A DNA stretch of 64,000 nucleotides, taken from positions 1-64,000 of IMG/VR virus record IMGVR_UViG_3300020204_000066. One strand, 5' to 3'. Each line of letters starts with the position of its first letter. Position 1 is the stretch's first letter. This document shows positions 7,488-17,191 of the stretch, piece after piece. This stretch comes from a virus. The notes below the pieces were generated by a model. It had not been told where the DNA came from, did no database searches, and saw only the letters and a program-made list of their open reading frames with translations. The position numbers were made by a program, and so were the translations under genes.

Positions 7488-8855
7488 TCACATTAGGTTG
7501 GTAACCTGTACTCTTCTGTAGTACTGGTTGACGTTAGCGGTGAGGGTTTCAGCGTCTGGAGTTGAACCACCGATAGTTGTGGCAACGAATGGGTTGCTGA
7601 CCATGCCGTAACGGGTTTTGAAACCAATCTTAGGCTGGAATGAACCCTGATCGATAGCACGTACCATTTGGAGAGGTACATATGGGCAATAGAAGAGACC
7701 TGCATCATAAGGTGAGGTTCCCTTATAACCCATTACATAGAACTGCTTAGCGTCTACGTTTGCTGAATATGGATCGATGAAAACACGGATCTTACCGTTT
7801 AGTACACCAGCAAATACGTTACCAGTGTCATCAACATTAAGATTGGTGTTTAAAGCAGGAGCGTAATCAAGTACGCCTGCCATTGATAGAGCACTTGCAA
7901 CGTCCGCAGAGCAGATCATGAAGTTGCCCTTTCCTCTACGAGTTTGCTGAGCAATTGCGTTAGCATCGCGCTCGATTTGGAATAGAAGACCTTTGAACTT
8001 CTCAACTGACCAACGACCGTTTGAATCAACGTCTAGGTCAAAGATACCAGCGTTAGCGGTATTGAGTTGAGCACCAGGACGTGCAACACGATAGATGGTA
8101 CGAACAACCTCACGGTTGATTTCTGCAAGAACTTCGCTAGAAAGAATATTAGCGAGTTCAGTCTCAGCATCAAGACCGTGAATTGCCTTAAGGTCTTGTG
8201 CTAGTTCTAGAGTGTACTCAGCCTTGAGTGCTCTGGACTTTGCAGTAACAGAGGTTTTCTCGATGCTGAATGACATCTCACGGAAAGCAGGTGATCCTGA
8301 AGTTCCTAGAGCTTCAGCATCAGCACGGCTCATGCCAGTTGCTTTTTCGTAGGTGCCAGGTGTGCTGTCGTTAAGAACTGCAGGGTTGTTACCCTCACTG
8401 TCTCCACCAACACCAGAAGCGTTGCGAACGGTGTATGCACCGCCACCACCAGTGAAACCAGTATCTGCTTCGTTGAATAGTGCTTCTTCGCCACCCTGGG
8501 TCTGATACTTAGCCTTCATTGCGAAGATAAGACCAGTAGGACCGCTCATTGGTTGAACACCACAAACATCGTATGCCATTAGGTTAGGCATTGCACGACG
8601 AATGAGGCTAATTAGAACAGGATCGAAACCAGCGAGACCGCCAGTTGACGATGCTGCAGATGAAAGACCATTAGCGCCAGCTGCGTTAACAGGTGCTGCT
8701 TCATGGAGCATACCGCGATCTTCGCGCATTGCTCTCTCTTGGTTTTCTAGCAGGACTGAGGTTACTGCTCTCTTGTAATTATCCGAAATCTGTGAAAGGT
8801 CTGGATGATTTAGAACAGGTGACCACTTTTCCTGCAGATGCTCTGAATTGAACAT
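7488..8855 (-). CDS. gp23: gp23 major capsid protein
   Basis: This is the main shell protein with the HK97 fold, cleaved by gp21 during head maturation. The 455 residues are shorter than T4 gp23 (521) and typical of cyanophage gp23. It starts MFNSEHLQEKWSPVLNHPDL and has the conserved PNLMAYDVCGVQPMSGPTG segment near residue 95 used in gp23 diversity surveys. A glycine-rich loop near 130-170 is a likely insertion domain edge. A GGAG ribosome-binding site, a TATAAATA late promoter upstream and a strong terminator downstream make it an independently expressed late gene. Confidence 0.97.
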   Translation of the reverse strand: MFNSEHLQEKWSPVLNHPDLSQISDNYKRAVTSVLLENQERAMREDRGMLHEAAPVNAAGANGLSSAASSTGGLAGFDPVLISLIRRAMPNLMAYDVCGVQPMSGPTGLIFAMKAKYQTQGGEEALFNEADTGFTGGGGAYTVRNASGVGGDSEGNNPAVLNDSTPGTYEKATGMSRADAEALGTSGSPAFREMSFSIEKTSVTAKSRALKAEYTLELAQDLKAIHGLDAETELANILSSEVLAEINREVVRTIYRVARPGAQLNTANAGIFDLDVDSNGRWSVEKFKGLLFQIERDANAIAQQTRRGKGNFMICSADVASALSMAGVLDYAPALNTNLNVDDTGNVFAGVLNGKIRVFIDPYSANVDAKQFYVMGYKGTSPYDAGLFYCPYVPLQMVRAIDQGSFQPKIGFKTRYGMVSNPFVATTIGGSTPDAETLTANVNQYYRRVQVTNLM

Positions 8856-8892
8856 TTGCTAAACTCCTTTAAATGGGTATTGTGGATAAAAA

Positions 8893-8900
8893 TATTTATA
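8893..8900 (-). promoter_or_regulatory. T4-type late promoter of gp23
   Basis: A perfect TATAAATA on the minus strand lies 37 nt before the gp23 start codon. Confidence 0.8.
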
Positions 8901-8903
8901 CTA

Positions 8904-10043
8904 TTAGAAACCTTTATTACGTGAAATAGCCTTTAGATATGCATTCATTACAGGACTAAAGGTATCTTCGTTTAGGGGCTCCTCTGTCACTTCTGGGGTA
9001 CTTTGTACCTTGTGGAAGTAACTTTCCTTAATCGTAAGTAGTTTCTCACGATAAGAACTCTCATCGGTAAATTCAATTCCTTCGGATAAAGTTTTGAACT
9101 TTTCTTTTTGAGTGTCTGCTAGACCCTCAGCAATTTCTGTTTGCAACTTATCTTTTACGAATTGATTTAGGGTATTATTAAGTTCAATATTACGCTCAAT
9201 TTGCTCATTGAGGCGCTGTTCCATCTCACCAAACTCTTCGGTCATAGTTTCGACCACATCAACTTTATCTTCTGGGATGTCAATGTAGTGCTCTTCAAAT
9301 ACATTCTTGAGAGCAAGAATGAATGATTCAGTAATGTCGCTCTTGATTCCCATATCAATGCTGAGTTGATTTTCTTCAACCCACTTCTCAATCACATAGT
9401 TGAGTGTTCCATCAACTTCTTCTGATAGAGAAGATTTAATTTGCTCAACTTCTTCTTGAAGTCTTGCTTGATATTGCTCCTCTAGGTGAGCAGCTTGCTC
9501 ATTTAGTTTTGCTAGTAGAGCAGCTTCAAAAATAGTTTTTGCTCTATCTTTGAAACCTTCGGAAAGATCTTCGCCATATAGTAGAGCATTTACATCATCA
9601 GAAACATCAATGTCTTCTTTCTTGATCATTTTCTTGAAAGATTTCTTATCTTCTTTTTCCTCATCTTCATCCTCTTCTTCCTTCTCTTCCTTAACTGCCT
9701 TGCCAGGGACTACTGAAGGAGGTACGGTTGGCATTGGATCGCCACCCTTTGAAGAAACTGACCCGCCTGCTTTTGAATTCTTAGCGGATGCTTTTGCTCC
9801 TAGGTTTTCAGTTCCTCCAGGATTTTCGTTTGTAGAACCACCGATCTCATCTTCCGATTGATCGTCTACTACAGAGGTTGGAACTGAAGGCATAGGATCT
9901 TTTCCGCCAGCCTTAGCATTAACTTGCGTTTTTGATTGTGTGGGTTCTTTGCCCTGACCTGGGATTACAGATGCAGGAACCGTTGGCATTGGATCCCCTT
10001 CTGAAATCATGGTTTCAAATTTTGTGTTTAACATATCTGACAT
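8904..10043 (-). CDS. gp22: gp22 prohead core scaffold protein
   Basis: gp22 forms the internal scaffold on which gp23 assembles and is later degraded by gp21. The 379 residues exceed T4 gp22 (269). The C-terminal 230 residues are a long acidic coiled coil (from about residue 150), as expected. The extra length is an N-terminal region of about 145 residues with three copies of a DPMPxVPxSVV motif at 17-28, 49-60 and 102-113. The copies are separated by glycine/serine/lysine linkers and followed by a run of acidic residues (119-133). It lies between gp21 and gp23 as in T4 and has a late promoter box at 10087-10094. Confidence 0.9.
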   Translation of the reverse strand: MSDMLNTKFETMISEGDPMPTVPASVIPGQGKEPTQSKTQVNAKAGGKDPMPSVPTSVVDDQSEDEIGGSTNENPGGTENLGAKASAKNSKAGGSVSSKGGDPMPTVPPSVVPGKAVKEEKEEEDEDEEKEDKKSFKKMIKKEDIDVSDDVNALLYGEDLSEGFKDRAKTIFEAALLAKLNEQAAHLEEQYQARLQEEVEQIKSSLSEEVDGTLNYVIEKWVEENQLSIDMGIKSDITESFILALKNVFEEHYIDIPEDKVDVVETMTEEFGEMEQRLNEQIERNIELNNTLNQFVKDKLQTEIAEGLADTQKEKFKTLSEGIEFTDESSYREKLLTIKESYFHKVQSTPEVTEEPLNEDTFSPVMNAYLKAISRNKGF

Positions 10044-10086
10044 TGAGTTTACCTCAGCTCTTTGTAAAAACCTTTGTTTCTATGAT

Positions 10087-10094
10087 TATTTATA
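10087..10094 (-). promoter_or_regulatory. T4-type late promoter of gp22
   Basis: A perfect TATAAATA on the minus strand lies 43 nt before the gp22 start, in the short gap after gp21. Confidence 0.75.
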
Positions 10095-10096
10095 AA

Positions 10097-10744
10097 TTAT
10101 AATTTGTATAGAAAATCCTCAAAGACTTTTAAAGTCCTTTCTTCGAGATCTTTCCTATTAGTAGACTCAGAAATATACCTTTTGTATTTATCTACTTTGA
10201 CTTCTCTGAGAATACCACTTTCCCAAATCCATTCTTTTCCTTCCATAATTCCATTAACAAATGCATCAGGAGCTGAAGGATCTGCTACAATATCTGCAGC
10301 AGTCGCAAGCATGAAATCATCACGAACATAGTTGGCACCGTTTCTCTGTTCTAGAGAACCCATACCTCTAGAAGAAACTCCTAAACGAACTCCCTCATCT
10401 AGGAGTTGTTTGGCAATATTGCCCATTGGAGTTTCTAGTAGTTTTGCCTTCCCAATAAAATTATTTCCCTCTCTTCTCAAGTTAGTAATTTTATGAGAAA
10501 CACGATCCAAATTAATAGTTGGACCATCTGGATGACCTAATTCACCAAGAGCACGATTGCTAACAATATAACTTTCGCTATACTTGTTAACTTCACGTTC
10601 TAGAATATCAATAGGGTAAACCCTACCATTTCTGTTTTTTAGTTCAGCCTGCAGAAAAATTCCTTCGATAAAATAATTTTTTCTACCGTTAGATTCTTCT
10701 ATCAGAAGATTGATATCTTCTACTGTTTCTGTGATTAGTTTCAT
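10097..10744 (-). CDS. gp21: gp21 prohead core protease
   Basis: This serine protease (T4 gp21 family, Peptidase_S77) cleaves the scaffold and capsid proteins before DNA packaging. The 215 residues match the family length (T4 gp21 is 212). The likely catalytic histidine is in ELGHPDG (H71), and the serine is in LGVSSRGMGS (S124 or S125). The EGIFLQAELKNRNGRVYP start of the catalytic domain is also visible. Its start overlaps the stop of the 63-residue upstream gene by 4 nt. Confidence 0.94.
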   Translation of the reverse strand: MKLITETVEDINLLIEESNGRKNYFIEGIFLQAELKNRNGRVYPIDILEREVNKYSESYIVSNRALGELGHPDGPTINLDRVSHKITNLRREGNNFIGKAKLLETPMGNIAKQLLDEGVRLGVSSRGMGSLEQRNGANYVRDDFMLATAADIVADPSAPDAFVNGIMEGKEWIWESGILREVKVDKYKRYISESTNRKDLEERTLKVFEDFLYKL

Positions 10745-10932
10745 TGTTCTTCGTTTTCTGTGGATGAATTTTCATCATCATTATCTGAAGTGACAAAGTA
10801 AGAGTTAGCCACAACTTCTTTGTAGTTTTCTAACGCAGAATGTGCTTTTGCATATAGAACATCATTGATAGCATCTAGTGCATCAGACCTGTTTTTGTTG
10901 TAAATTAAATCAACAATTTGAGAAGAATCCAT
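10741..10932 (-). CDS. Small protein between portal and protease (prohead core position)
   Basis: This 63-residue acidic protein has a helical N-terminal half (SSQIVDLIYNKNRSDALDAI) and a D/E/N-rich C-terminal tail (DNDDENSSTENEEQ). In T4 the small prohead core genes 67 and 68 occupy the gap between genes 20 and 21. The position and composition suggest a counterpart, but I see no clear sequence match. It overlaps gp21 by 4 nt, so the two are translated together. Confidence 0.75.
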   Translation of the reverse strand: MDSSQIVDLIYNKNRSDALDAINDVLYAKAHSALENYKEVVANSYFVTSDNDDENSSTENEEQ

Positions 10933-10945
10933 AGTAATAACTCCG

Positions 10946-12580
10946 TTATTTTACCGTGTCAGCATCACCTTTAGGTGGTTTTGGCGTTGTTCCCATAGTG
11001 CTACTTCCGTTTGAAGTAGGTGGGACAAGCGAATCAGCTTGTAATTTATTTAGCAATTTGGGATCAGGAACAATTCCAGAAGATATATCTTTTGCCATAT
11101 CCTTATCAATTTCTTTAATTTCTTCATCAGATTGCATAAGAATTTGCTTTCTTACCCAATTGACTGAATAGTATTTTCCAAGATAAGGATCTAACATTTG
11201 AGCAACATTCAATCTACTCGTCATCAATTCTGCATTTTTAAGTTCTGTGAAATGATTGTCAAAGTTAAAATCAAACTGGATATGCTCTTCCATTTCATCC
11301 CAGTCTTCAACTGTGATGACGCCCTTCAAAATTAATTGGGTCTTTAGTAAATCTGTAAATAAGTAACTGAATTGTTTTCTTAGTCGATTTACAAATTTAG
11401 TAAATTTCAATTCATCACGAAGGATTTCGGATGAACGACCTAAACTAAATGATTTGTTATCATCTCCTAAACGAGAAGATGGAAGGTTTAATGACTTATA
11501 TAACTTAGATCTGAAGTACTCAACGTCCTTGAGTTCACCAAGGTTTTGACCGCCTGGGAGTGTAGAGATTTCGGTTCCTCTACCACCTTCACGACGAGGT
11601 AGCCAGAAATCTTCAAGCATACTCATATGCTTTTTGTCATCACGAATTTCTCCAGTGCTTGCATCATATACAAGTTTATTTCTATAACGAGCCATAACCT
11701 CACGAAGGTATTGCTCTGCTTTTACCTTAGGAAGATTACCTACGTCAATATAGAAAATTCTTCTTTCTGGTGCTCTAGAAATTCTATAGATTACCAAACT
11801 ATCCTCAATCATTCTGATTTGATTGAGTGCTTTAATTGCTTTGTTTAAATAACTTAACGTAGTCTTTTTATTAAGATCTAAAATTCCTGATGGTACAAAG
11901 GTAATTGCATCGTTGGCAATTCTAATACCAGTATTAGTAGTGCCAGGACTGTATCCTGGATATGAACCCGCAAATCCAGAAGCGTTGTATAAAAAGTATT
12001 CAATATAATCATTATAACTAAATGCTAATGCACTATCTTTTGCAGATTTTGTTGCTGCATTAGTATCCTTCGGTCTCACCTCACGAATTTTTTTAATCTT
12101 AAATGGATCGATATATCTTATCTCTGTTAATCCGTTTTTAGGTGATTTTAAATCGATGACTTTGTGGTAATAAAGTCTTCCATCGATGTACCACCTTCTA
12201 AAAATATCTTGTGCTTTCTTGTCAAAAGAAAGTAATTTTTTGATATTTTTAAACTCTTCTCTTATTTTCTCTTTGATACCATCACTTACATTTAAGTTTG
12301 ATAGTTCAACTTCTACGGGACTATCATCCATGTCCCATACAATAGCTTCATTTACAATTTCATCAATAGCACTATCCACTTCTGGATGTAGTGCCATATC
12401 ACGATATTTTCTAATCAGGTCATATTCATTGCGAATATTTCCTTCCATATCAATATACTGACCATAATATCCGCCAGAGGATACTACGGTATTGACATCT
12501 TCCGAAGCTGGAGAAACAGGCGATTGCCCTGAGACAACCGCCTTATTTTTTCTTATTGAAAATCCAAACAAATCAGCCAT
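10946..12580 (-). CDS. gp20: gp20 portal vertex protein
   Basis: gp20 forms the dodecameric portal through which DNA enters the head and to which the neck attaches. The 544 residues match T4 gp20 (524). Recognisable portal features are the DMEGNIRNEYDLIRKYRDMA start region, the INDEIVNEAIVWD-like stretch around 75-85, and the SRAPERRIFYIDVGNLPKVK motif near 285 that is diagnostic of T4-like portals. The C-terminus is proline/serine/glycine rich and probably disordered. It is preceded by a CATAAATA late box. Confidence 0.96.
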   Translation of the reverse strand: MADLFGFSIRKNKAVVSGQSPVSPASEDVNTVVSSGGYYGQYIDMEGNIRNEYDLIRKYRDMALHPEVDSAIDEIVNEAIVWDMDDSPVEVELSNLNVSDGIKEKIREEFKNIKKLLSFDKKAQDIFRRWYIDGRLYYHKVIDLKSPKNGLTEIRYIDPFKIKKIREVRPKDTNAATKSAKDSALAFSYNDYIEYFLYNASGFAGSYPGYSPGTTNTGIRIANDAITFVPSGILDLNKKTTLSYLNKAIKALNQIRMIEDSLVIYRISRAPERRIFYIDVGNLPKVKAEQYLREVMARYRNKLVYDASTGEIRDDKKHMSMLEDFWLPRREGGRGTEISTLPGGQNLGELKDVEYFRSKLYKSLNLPSSRLGDDNKSFSLGRSSEILRDELKFTKFVNRLRKQFSYLFTDLLKTQLILKGVITVEDWDEMEEHIQFDFNFDNHFTELKNAELMTSRLNVAQMLDPYLGKYYSVNWVRKQILMQSDEEIKEIDKDMAKDISSGIVPDPKLLNKLQADSLVPPTSNGSSTMGTTPKPPKGDADTVK

Positions 12581-12604
12581 ATTAAATTGTTTTTACTGTA
12601 GTAG

Positions 12605-12612
12605 TATTTATG
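12605..12612 (-). promoter_or_regulatory. T4-type late promoter of gp20
   Basis: CATAAATA on the minus strand lies 24 nt before the gp20 start codon. Confidence 0.6.
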
Positions 12613-12623
12613 CTACTATCAGA

Positions 12624-13208
12624 TCAGGTTACATCAGTAAATGTATTGTTGTTTCCTGACTGCCAGTATTGAACCTGGAATTCTACAGTATACTCTTCAA
12701 TCTGATCATTGCTGTCATAAGCAAGATCAATTTGAGAAATATTTGTTGGGAAACAACCGAAGAGTTTGATAGATCTTACATAGTTAGATGATTGATCTAC
12801 ACCACTTCTTCCTAGTTGATGTACTACTAAATCTCTGTGGTAACCTTGGTTTGTGCTGTCTGGTGCGAATAACTCAGCAGTATTGTCTACGTGAGCATTC
12901 ATACCTCTCATCCATTTTTCCATGAGACTTCTAATTTTGAAGTCAACATCGTTGATGATGGTAACAGTCCAAGTGTCAAAAGTTCTGTCTCCAGAAACTT
13001 TTAGAACTCTTCCTCTGAAAGGGACTTCGATAACACCCATGTTGGATGCAGGAAGAGCTGCTGATTTGCATAGAAATGTAGTCAACTCAAGATCTTGATT
13101 TGATGCAGAGAGACTTGCAGGATATTCAAGATCAACTCTAAACAGATTGGGTTTTACACCACTCTTTACTTTTTCTAAGAACTGCGTTACGTTTGATGAT
13201 ACTGGCAT
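12624..13208 (-). CDS. gp19: gp19 tail tube protein
   Basis: gp19 hexamers stack to form the inner tail tube. The 194 residues are somewhat longer than T4 gp19 (163). The family pattern is visible: FRVDLEYPASLSAS near residue 23, CKSAALPASNMGVIEVPFRG near 47, and VEFQVQYWQS near the C-terminus. The gene follows the sheath gene by 36 nt and precedes the portal, as in T4. It shares its fold with the protein at 6879-7406. Confidence 0.93.
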   Translation of the reverse strand: MPVSSNVTQFLEKVKSGVKPNLFRVDLEYPASLSASNQDLELTTFLCKSAALPASNMGVIEVPFRGRVLKVSGDRTFDTWTVTIINDVDFKIRSLMEKWMRGMNAHVDNTAELFAPDSTNQGYHRDLVVHQLGRSGVDQSSNYVRSIKLFGCFPTNISQIDLAYDSNDQIEEYTVEFQVQYWQSGNNNTFTDVT

Positions 13209-13244
13209 TTGTCTATACCTCTAATTGTGGAAATTTTTTAAAAA

Positions 13245-15455
13245 TTAACGAGCAACTAATTCATCAAAAGAAATTCCCGTTCTAGTCGCAACAAATGTGA
13301 TCGTGATGAAGTTGATAGAACGCGCAGGCTTGATGTAGAGTTCAGCAAAGAACTCATTTCTATCGATTACATCTGGAGTGTTATTTGTTTCGTCACATAC
13401 CACTAGGAAATCATCAATACCTCTTCTTGCTCTTACTTCTCTTAGGTAAGAAGAAACAGCGTTTGCAAATGAATTTCTAGTAATCTCATCATTTAGTTCA
13501 AACAGAACAGTCTTAGCAAGATTTTCAATTCTCTTCTCAAGAGTTAGGAATAGAAGTCTTACGTTAATTCTATCGAATGCGCTAGCAGTAGCAAGTGCAG
13601 TCTTATCACCAAAGAGAACAATACCTTGACCAGGGAATGATGTGATAGGATTAATTCTCTTTTGATATAGCTTATCTCTGTCACCCTTATTTGGAACATA
13701 TGCTAATTTAATAGCATTCTTTAGATTTCCTCTTGTAAATCCTGCTGGTGAGAACCAAGGATCGAGAATATCTGAAGTTTCTACACAGAGACCAGCAACG
13801 TCTGAGTTGCATGGAATATAACGATAGGTATCGTTAAATCTATCGTAGATGTACTTGTATCCACTATCAAATACTGCATACGAAGTGCTGCTTCCTACAC
13901 CATCAAAGAATGAGATGATGTTATCTCTTTGTGATGTTACTGAAGTAGCGCCAGCGCCAACAACAGCAGCTCTGTATGGAGAAACGAAAGCTACGCAATC
14001 TTTTCTAGTTGAAGCGATATTGATTACATTCTGAGCTTTGGTGATGCTGTCAGTTCTAGTAGAAAGACCAGGACCATTTAGAATGAAATCAATACGAATG
14101 TTCTCTACATCTGAAAACTGATTGTAACCAGAGGTAATTTCTGCAACAGTTGGATCATAGTCATCAACACCGCCCGCAAGCGAGTATGACTTAACTTCTA
14201 GCATACCGAAAGTATTTGGAGTTCCATTGTTTGCAACTACTGATGAAGCAAGTGCTGCTCCTGTTGCACCTCCTGGATTTTCTACTGAAGTTTCCTTTGA
14301 TGCACCGTAAACATATGAAGATGCTTGCTTAATTACAGTTTTGTAGTATGCAGTATCTCCCTCTGTGCTCTTAGCATCAGTTGCTTTAGATACAAAGAGA
14401 ATTCTTTCTAGAACAGTGTTTGGAGTTCCAGTTAGTTTTCCTGATACATCAACCACAGCGATATGCATTTCATCATATTTTGCTTTTCTATCTTGAGCAA
14501 ATTGACTGGTCTTTGGTCTTGCTGCAATTCCAGACCATCTAATTCCAGTTGATCCAATAGTAGCATTTTCATACCAATCGTAAACGTCGTTGCAGTTTAC
14601 GCTTGCTAGTTTGACCACTGAAGCACCATTTGCGTGTGCAACTGCACTTGTGCCAAACTTTGCTCTAGTTACAGTTAAACTATTTGAAGCAACTGCGCTT
14701 ACCTTTGCAACTTCTACGCCGCCAATTAGAATGTAATCGTTGGCAACAATACCTGTTCCAGATGCAACGTCAACGCTAGTAGCACCTACTGCAATAGCAG
14801 CAGATAGAGTTGTTGATGTTGATGATGAATAGTATGTTGCTTTTGCTGCAGTTGAAGTGCCGATGAAAATTCCGTTGCTTTCAAATACTTTTACTGTATT
14901 AGCAGCAGTTGCTGCAGCATATACAACAGCACTGATTGCAGCGTTGTCACTAGTTCCTTCTAGTTGCCATACTCTGCTTCCTGCAGCAATAGTTACGTTA
15001 GATGCTAGAGTTAGTTTGTAATCATATCCATGATCAACTACTCCAACTACTAAACTATTGCCCCATGTACCAGCAGTTTTTGCTGCCCACTTGTATGGTT
15101 TTGAGTTTGAAGTTTCGATATTTGCTTCGTAATCAAGAACGTTCTCGATCAGCTCTGCAGTAGCACTGTCGCTAACAGCATTTTTAAGGTTTGCTGTCTT
15201 GATACGAGTTAGTTCTAACTGACCCCCATAAAGGAGAAAGTTCGATGCTGTATACCAATATTCGTAGTTATTGTCGTTTGGTTTGCCAAAGGCGTCTAGT
15301 AACTCTCTCTCGGAAATAATATTAACAATTTGATTTACTGGACCCTTTTCAAAGGGTGCAGCAAACGCAGATACATTATTTGTTAAATTGTCAACTCTTG
15401 AGTTAGTTAAATCGCGCTCTCTAATGACAACACCAGGCGATACTTGTCCTGCCAT
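13245..15455 (-). CDS. gp18: gp18 contractile tail sheath protein with an inserted module
   Basis: gp18 forms the contractile sheath around the tube. The 736 residues exceed T4 gp18 (659). The start AGQVSPGVVIRERDLTN is typical, and the C-terminal handshake region (LFLTLEKRIENLAKTVLFE near 650, PARSINFITITFVATRTGIS near 708) is intact. Residues of about 150-285 are Ala/Ser/Thr rich. They include a compact module at about 218-282 with the pattern SVDVASGTGIVANDYILIGG, EVAKVSAV, then LTVTRAKFGTSAVAHANGAS. Similar modules occur in the gp7-like giant of this window. The insert would lie on the sheath's outer variable domain. A CTAAATA late box lies upstream. Confidence 0.96.
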   Translation of the reverse strand: MAGQVSPGVVIRERDLTNSRVDNLTNNVSAFAAPFEKGPVNQIVNIISERELLDAFGKPNDNNYEYWYTASNFLLYGGQLELTRIKTANLKNAVSDSATAELIENVLDYEANIETSNSKPYKWAAKTAGTWGNSLVVGVVDHGYDYKLTLASNVTIAAGSRVWQLEGTSDNAAISAVVYAAATAANTVKVFESNGIFIGTSTAAKATYYSSSTSTTLSAAIAVGATSVDVASGTGIVANDYILIGGVEVAKVSAVASNSLTVTRAKFGTSAVAHANGASVVKLASVNCNDVYDWYENATIGSTGIRWSGIAARPKTSQFAQDRKAKYDEMHIAVVDVSGKLTGTPNTVLERILFVSKATDAKSTEGDTAYYKTVIKQASSYVYGASKETSVENPGGATGAALASSVVANNGTPNTFGMLEVKSYSLAGGVDDYDPTVAEITSGYNQFSDVENIRIDFILNGPGLSTRTDSITKAQNVINIASTRKDCVAFVSPYRAAVVGAGATSVTSQRDNIISFFDGVGSSTSYAVFDSGYKYIYDRFNDTYRYIPCNSDVAGLCVETSDILDPWFSPAGFTRGNLKNAIKLAYVPNKGDRDKLYQKRINPITSFPGQGIVLFGDKTALATASAFDRINVRLLFLTLEKRIENLAKTVLFELNDEITRNSFANAVSSYLREVRARRGIDDFLVVCDETNNTPDVIDRNEFFAELYIKPARSINFITITFVATRTGISFDELVAR

Positions 15456-15495
15456 GTGATTCTCCTGAAGTAAAATCCAGATTTGTGTCTACATT

Positions 15496-15502
15496 TATTT
15501 AG
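15496..15502 (-). promoter_or_regulatory. T4-type late promoter of gp18
   Basis: CTAAATA on the minus strand lies 40 nt before the gp18 start, in the only sizable gap between gp17 and gp18. Confidence 0.55.
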
Positions 15503-15520
15503 TATTTTTAGTTTTTGTGA

Positions 15521-17191
15521 TCAAAGGTAAGAGAAATATGAAACTTCTGGTTGAGAAACTCCATACTCATCCATCATTGTTGCACTTCTCCAAACATTAC
15601 CATCCTCATCAATATACATTTCTTCTTCAGTGCCATCTACAATAAATCCAAAGGGAGACATGTCCTGTTCAATCTGTTCCTTTTGTTCCTCATATATTCT
15701 CTTACGAACATCGTTATCAGTCATTTCCCTAAAATAGGGTTGGACTGCCAACCAAGCAAAAATAACTAAGCACATAACTAAGTCATCATTGTATCCTTCA
15801 TCCGCTTCAAAGGATTGATTTTTTTGAATAAATGTGGTAAGCTCACTTATAATTTCATAATCAGGAATAATCAACTTATCATCTTCAATTAATGTCTTTA
15901 AGTTTGAACAACCAACTTTTTTGGTCACCTTAGACATTTTCAATCCCAATTGAGATTTAGTACCTGAGAAACCTTGACCGACTATCTGACCAGCCCTACC
16001 TCTCATAGCACACATTAAAATATTTGGATACTCCAAGTCATAATGTAAAATATTTCCTACTTGTTCTCCAATATCATTCACTTCAATAAGTATATAACAT
16101 TTATTATAGTTCTTTGCTACTTGATCTATTATGTTTGGAAATAGAATAGGTTTAATTTCATTGTTACGATATTTTGCGACTATTTTCCATGGCAATGTAG
16201 TAACATCAACAACTACAAACGCTGAATAATCATTATTAGTTCCCCGAGAAACGTCCACAGTCATGATATAATCATGATTTGCTTTTACTTCTTCATATAC
16301 CTTCAGTCCTTTACCATTATCTTGAATAGGATCTTCAAACACCATAGAACGAAGTTTAGATGCAGAGATCAAAGTATCAACAGACCCTAAGAACTCGCAT
16401 TCAAACTCTTGCGTGAACTGCCTCTCTGAGGTGTTTCTAATCGTCTCCTCTTTCCATGCTTGATCTCTGCCAGGAACTTGAGACCAATGAACTTCAAGTG
16501 GCACATAACCGTTCCTACCGCGCTCTGCGTCATGCCAGAGCTTATAGAACATGTTCATACCCTGTGGGGTAGAGATAATAATAACTTTCGTCGTCTTACC
16601 AGATGAGATAGTAGGATACACAGAGCTGAAGAACTGCTCTGCCATGTGATTAGGAACGAACGCAAACTCGTCAAGGAAGATGATGTTGAAAGAGTTTCCT
16701 CGGACTGCAGATGATGAAGTGGATGCTGCTACAATTTTGGATCCATTATCTAGTTCCATGGAACCTTTGTTCCATGCTATAATACCTTGCTGCATCCACT
16801 TCGGTAGATTTTCATATGCCAACTGCAAACGTGACAGAAGTTCTCTTGACGTTTCTGCTTTGTTTGCAAGAATAGCAATCTTAATGTTGTCGTTGAAGAC
16901 AGCATAATGCAACAGATAGGAAATAACCGTTGTAGATTTTCCTGTCTGTCTTGGAAGTTTTGCAATATTAAATCTGTTCTCGTGGAAGTTAGAGATGAGT
17001 TGCTCTTGGAAATCATACATTTCAAAAGGAATAAGACCCTCATCAAGCGAAATAATTTTTACATAGTTTCTCGCAAAGTATACAGGATCATCCTGACACC
17101 TTACAAATTCTTCAATTTGTTCCTTTGTGAAACTAATAGCGGTATTCGCTTTTTTTAAATTAGGATTACCAAGATATACTGCATCACTCAT
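15521..17191 (-). CDS. gp17: gp17 terminase large subunit
   Basis: gp17 is the packaging motor ATPase and headful nuclease. The 556 residues (T4 gp17 is 610) show Walker A RQTGKST (81-87), Walker B IIFLDEFAF (near 169-177) and the coupling region STPQGMNMFYKLWHDAERG. The RNase H-like nuclease domain has a first aspartate in MTVDVSRG (near 309) and a last aspartate pair in YNDDLVMC (near 465). The start overlaps the zinc-ribbon gene by 8 nt. The small subunit at 18349 is separated from it by three small genes, unlike in T4 where 16 and 17 are adjacent. Confidence 0.97.
   Translation of the reverse strand: MSDAVYLGNPNLKKANTAISFTKEQIEEFVRCQDDPVYFARNYVKIISLDEGLIPFEMYDFQEQLISNFHENRFNIAKLPRQTGKSTTVISYLLHYAVFNDNIKIAILANKAETSRELLSRLQLAYENLPKWMQQGIIAWNKGSMELDNGSKIVAASTSSSAVRGNSFNIIFLDEFAFVPNHMAEQFFSSVYPTISSGKTTKVIIISTPQGMNMFYKLWHDAERGRNGYVPLEVHWSQVPGRDQAWKEETIRNTSERQFTQEFECEFLGSVDTLISASKLRSMVFEDPIQDNGKGLKVYEEVKANHDYIMTVDVSRGTNNDYSAFVVVDVTTLPWKIVAKYRNNEIKPILFPNIIDQVAKNYNKCYILIEVNDIGEQVGNILHYDLEYPNILMCAMRGRAGQIVGQGFSGTKSQLGLKMSKVTKKVGCSNLKTLIEDDKLIIPDYEIISELTTFIQKNQSFEADEGYNDDLVMCLVIFAWLAVQPYFREMTDNDVRKRIYEEQKEQIEQDMSPFGFIVDGTEEEMYIDEDGNVWRSATMMDEYGVSQPEVSYFSYL

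Noticed and set aside
16777-17046. 89-codon minus-strand frame inside gp17
   Set aside because: It overlaps the conserved ATPase domain of gp17 in another frame, with no ribosome-binding site or plausible protein pattern.
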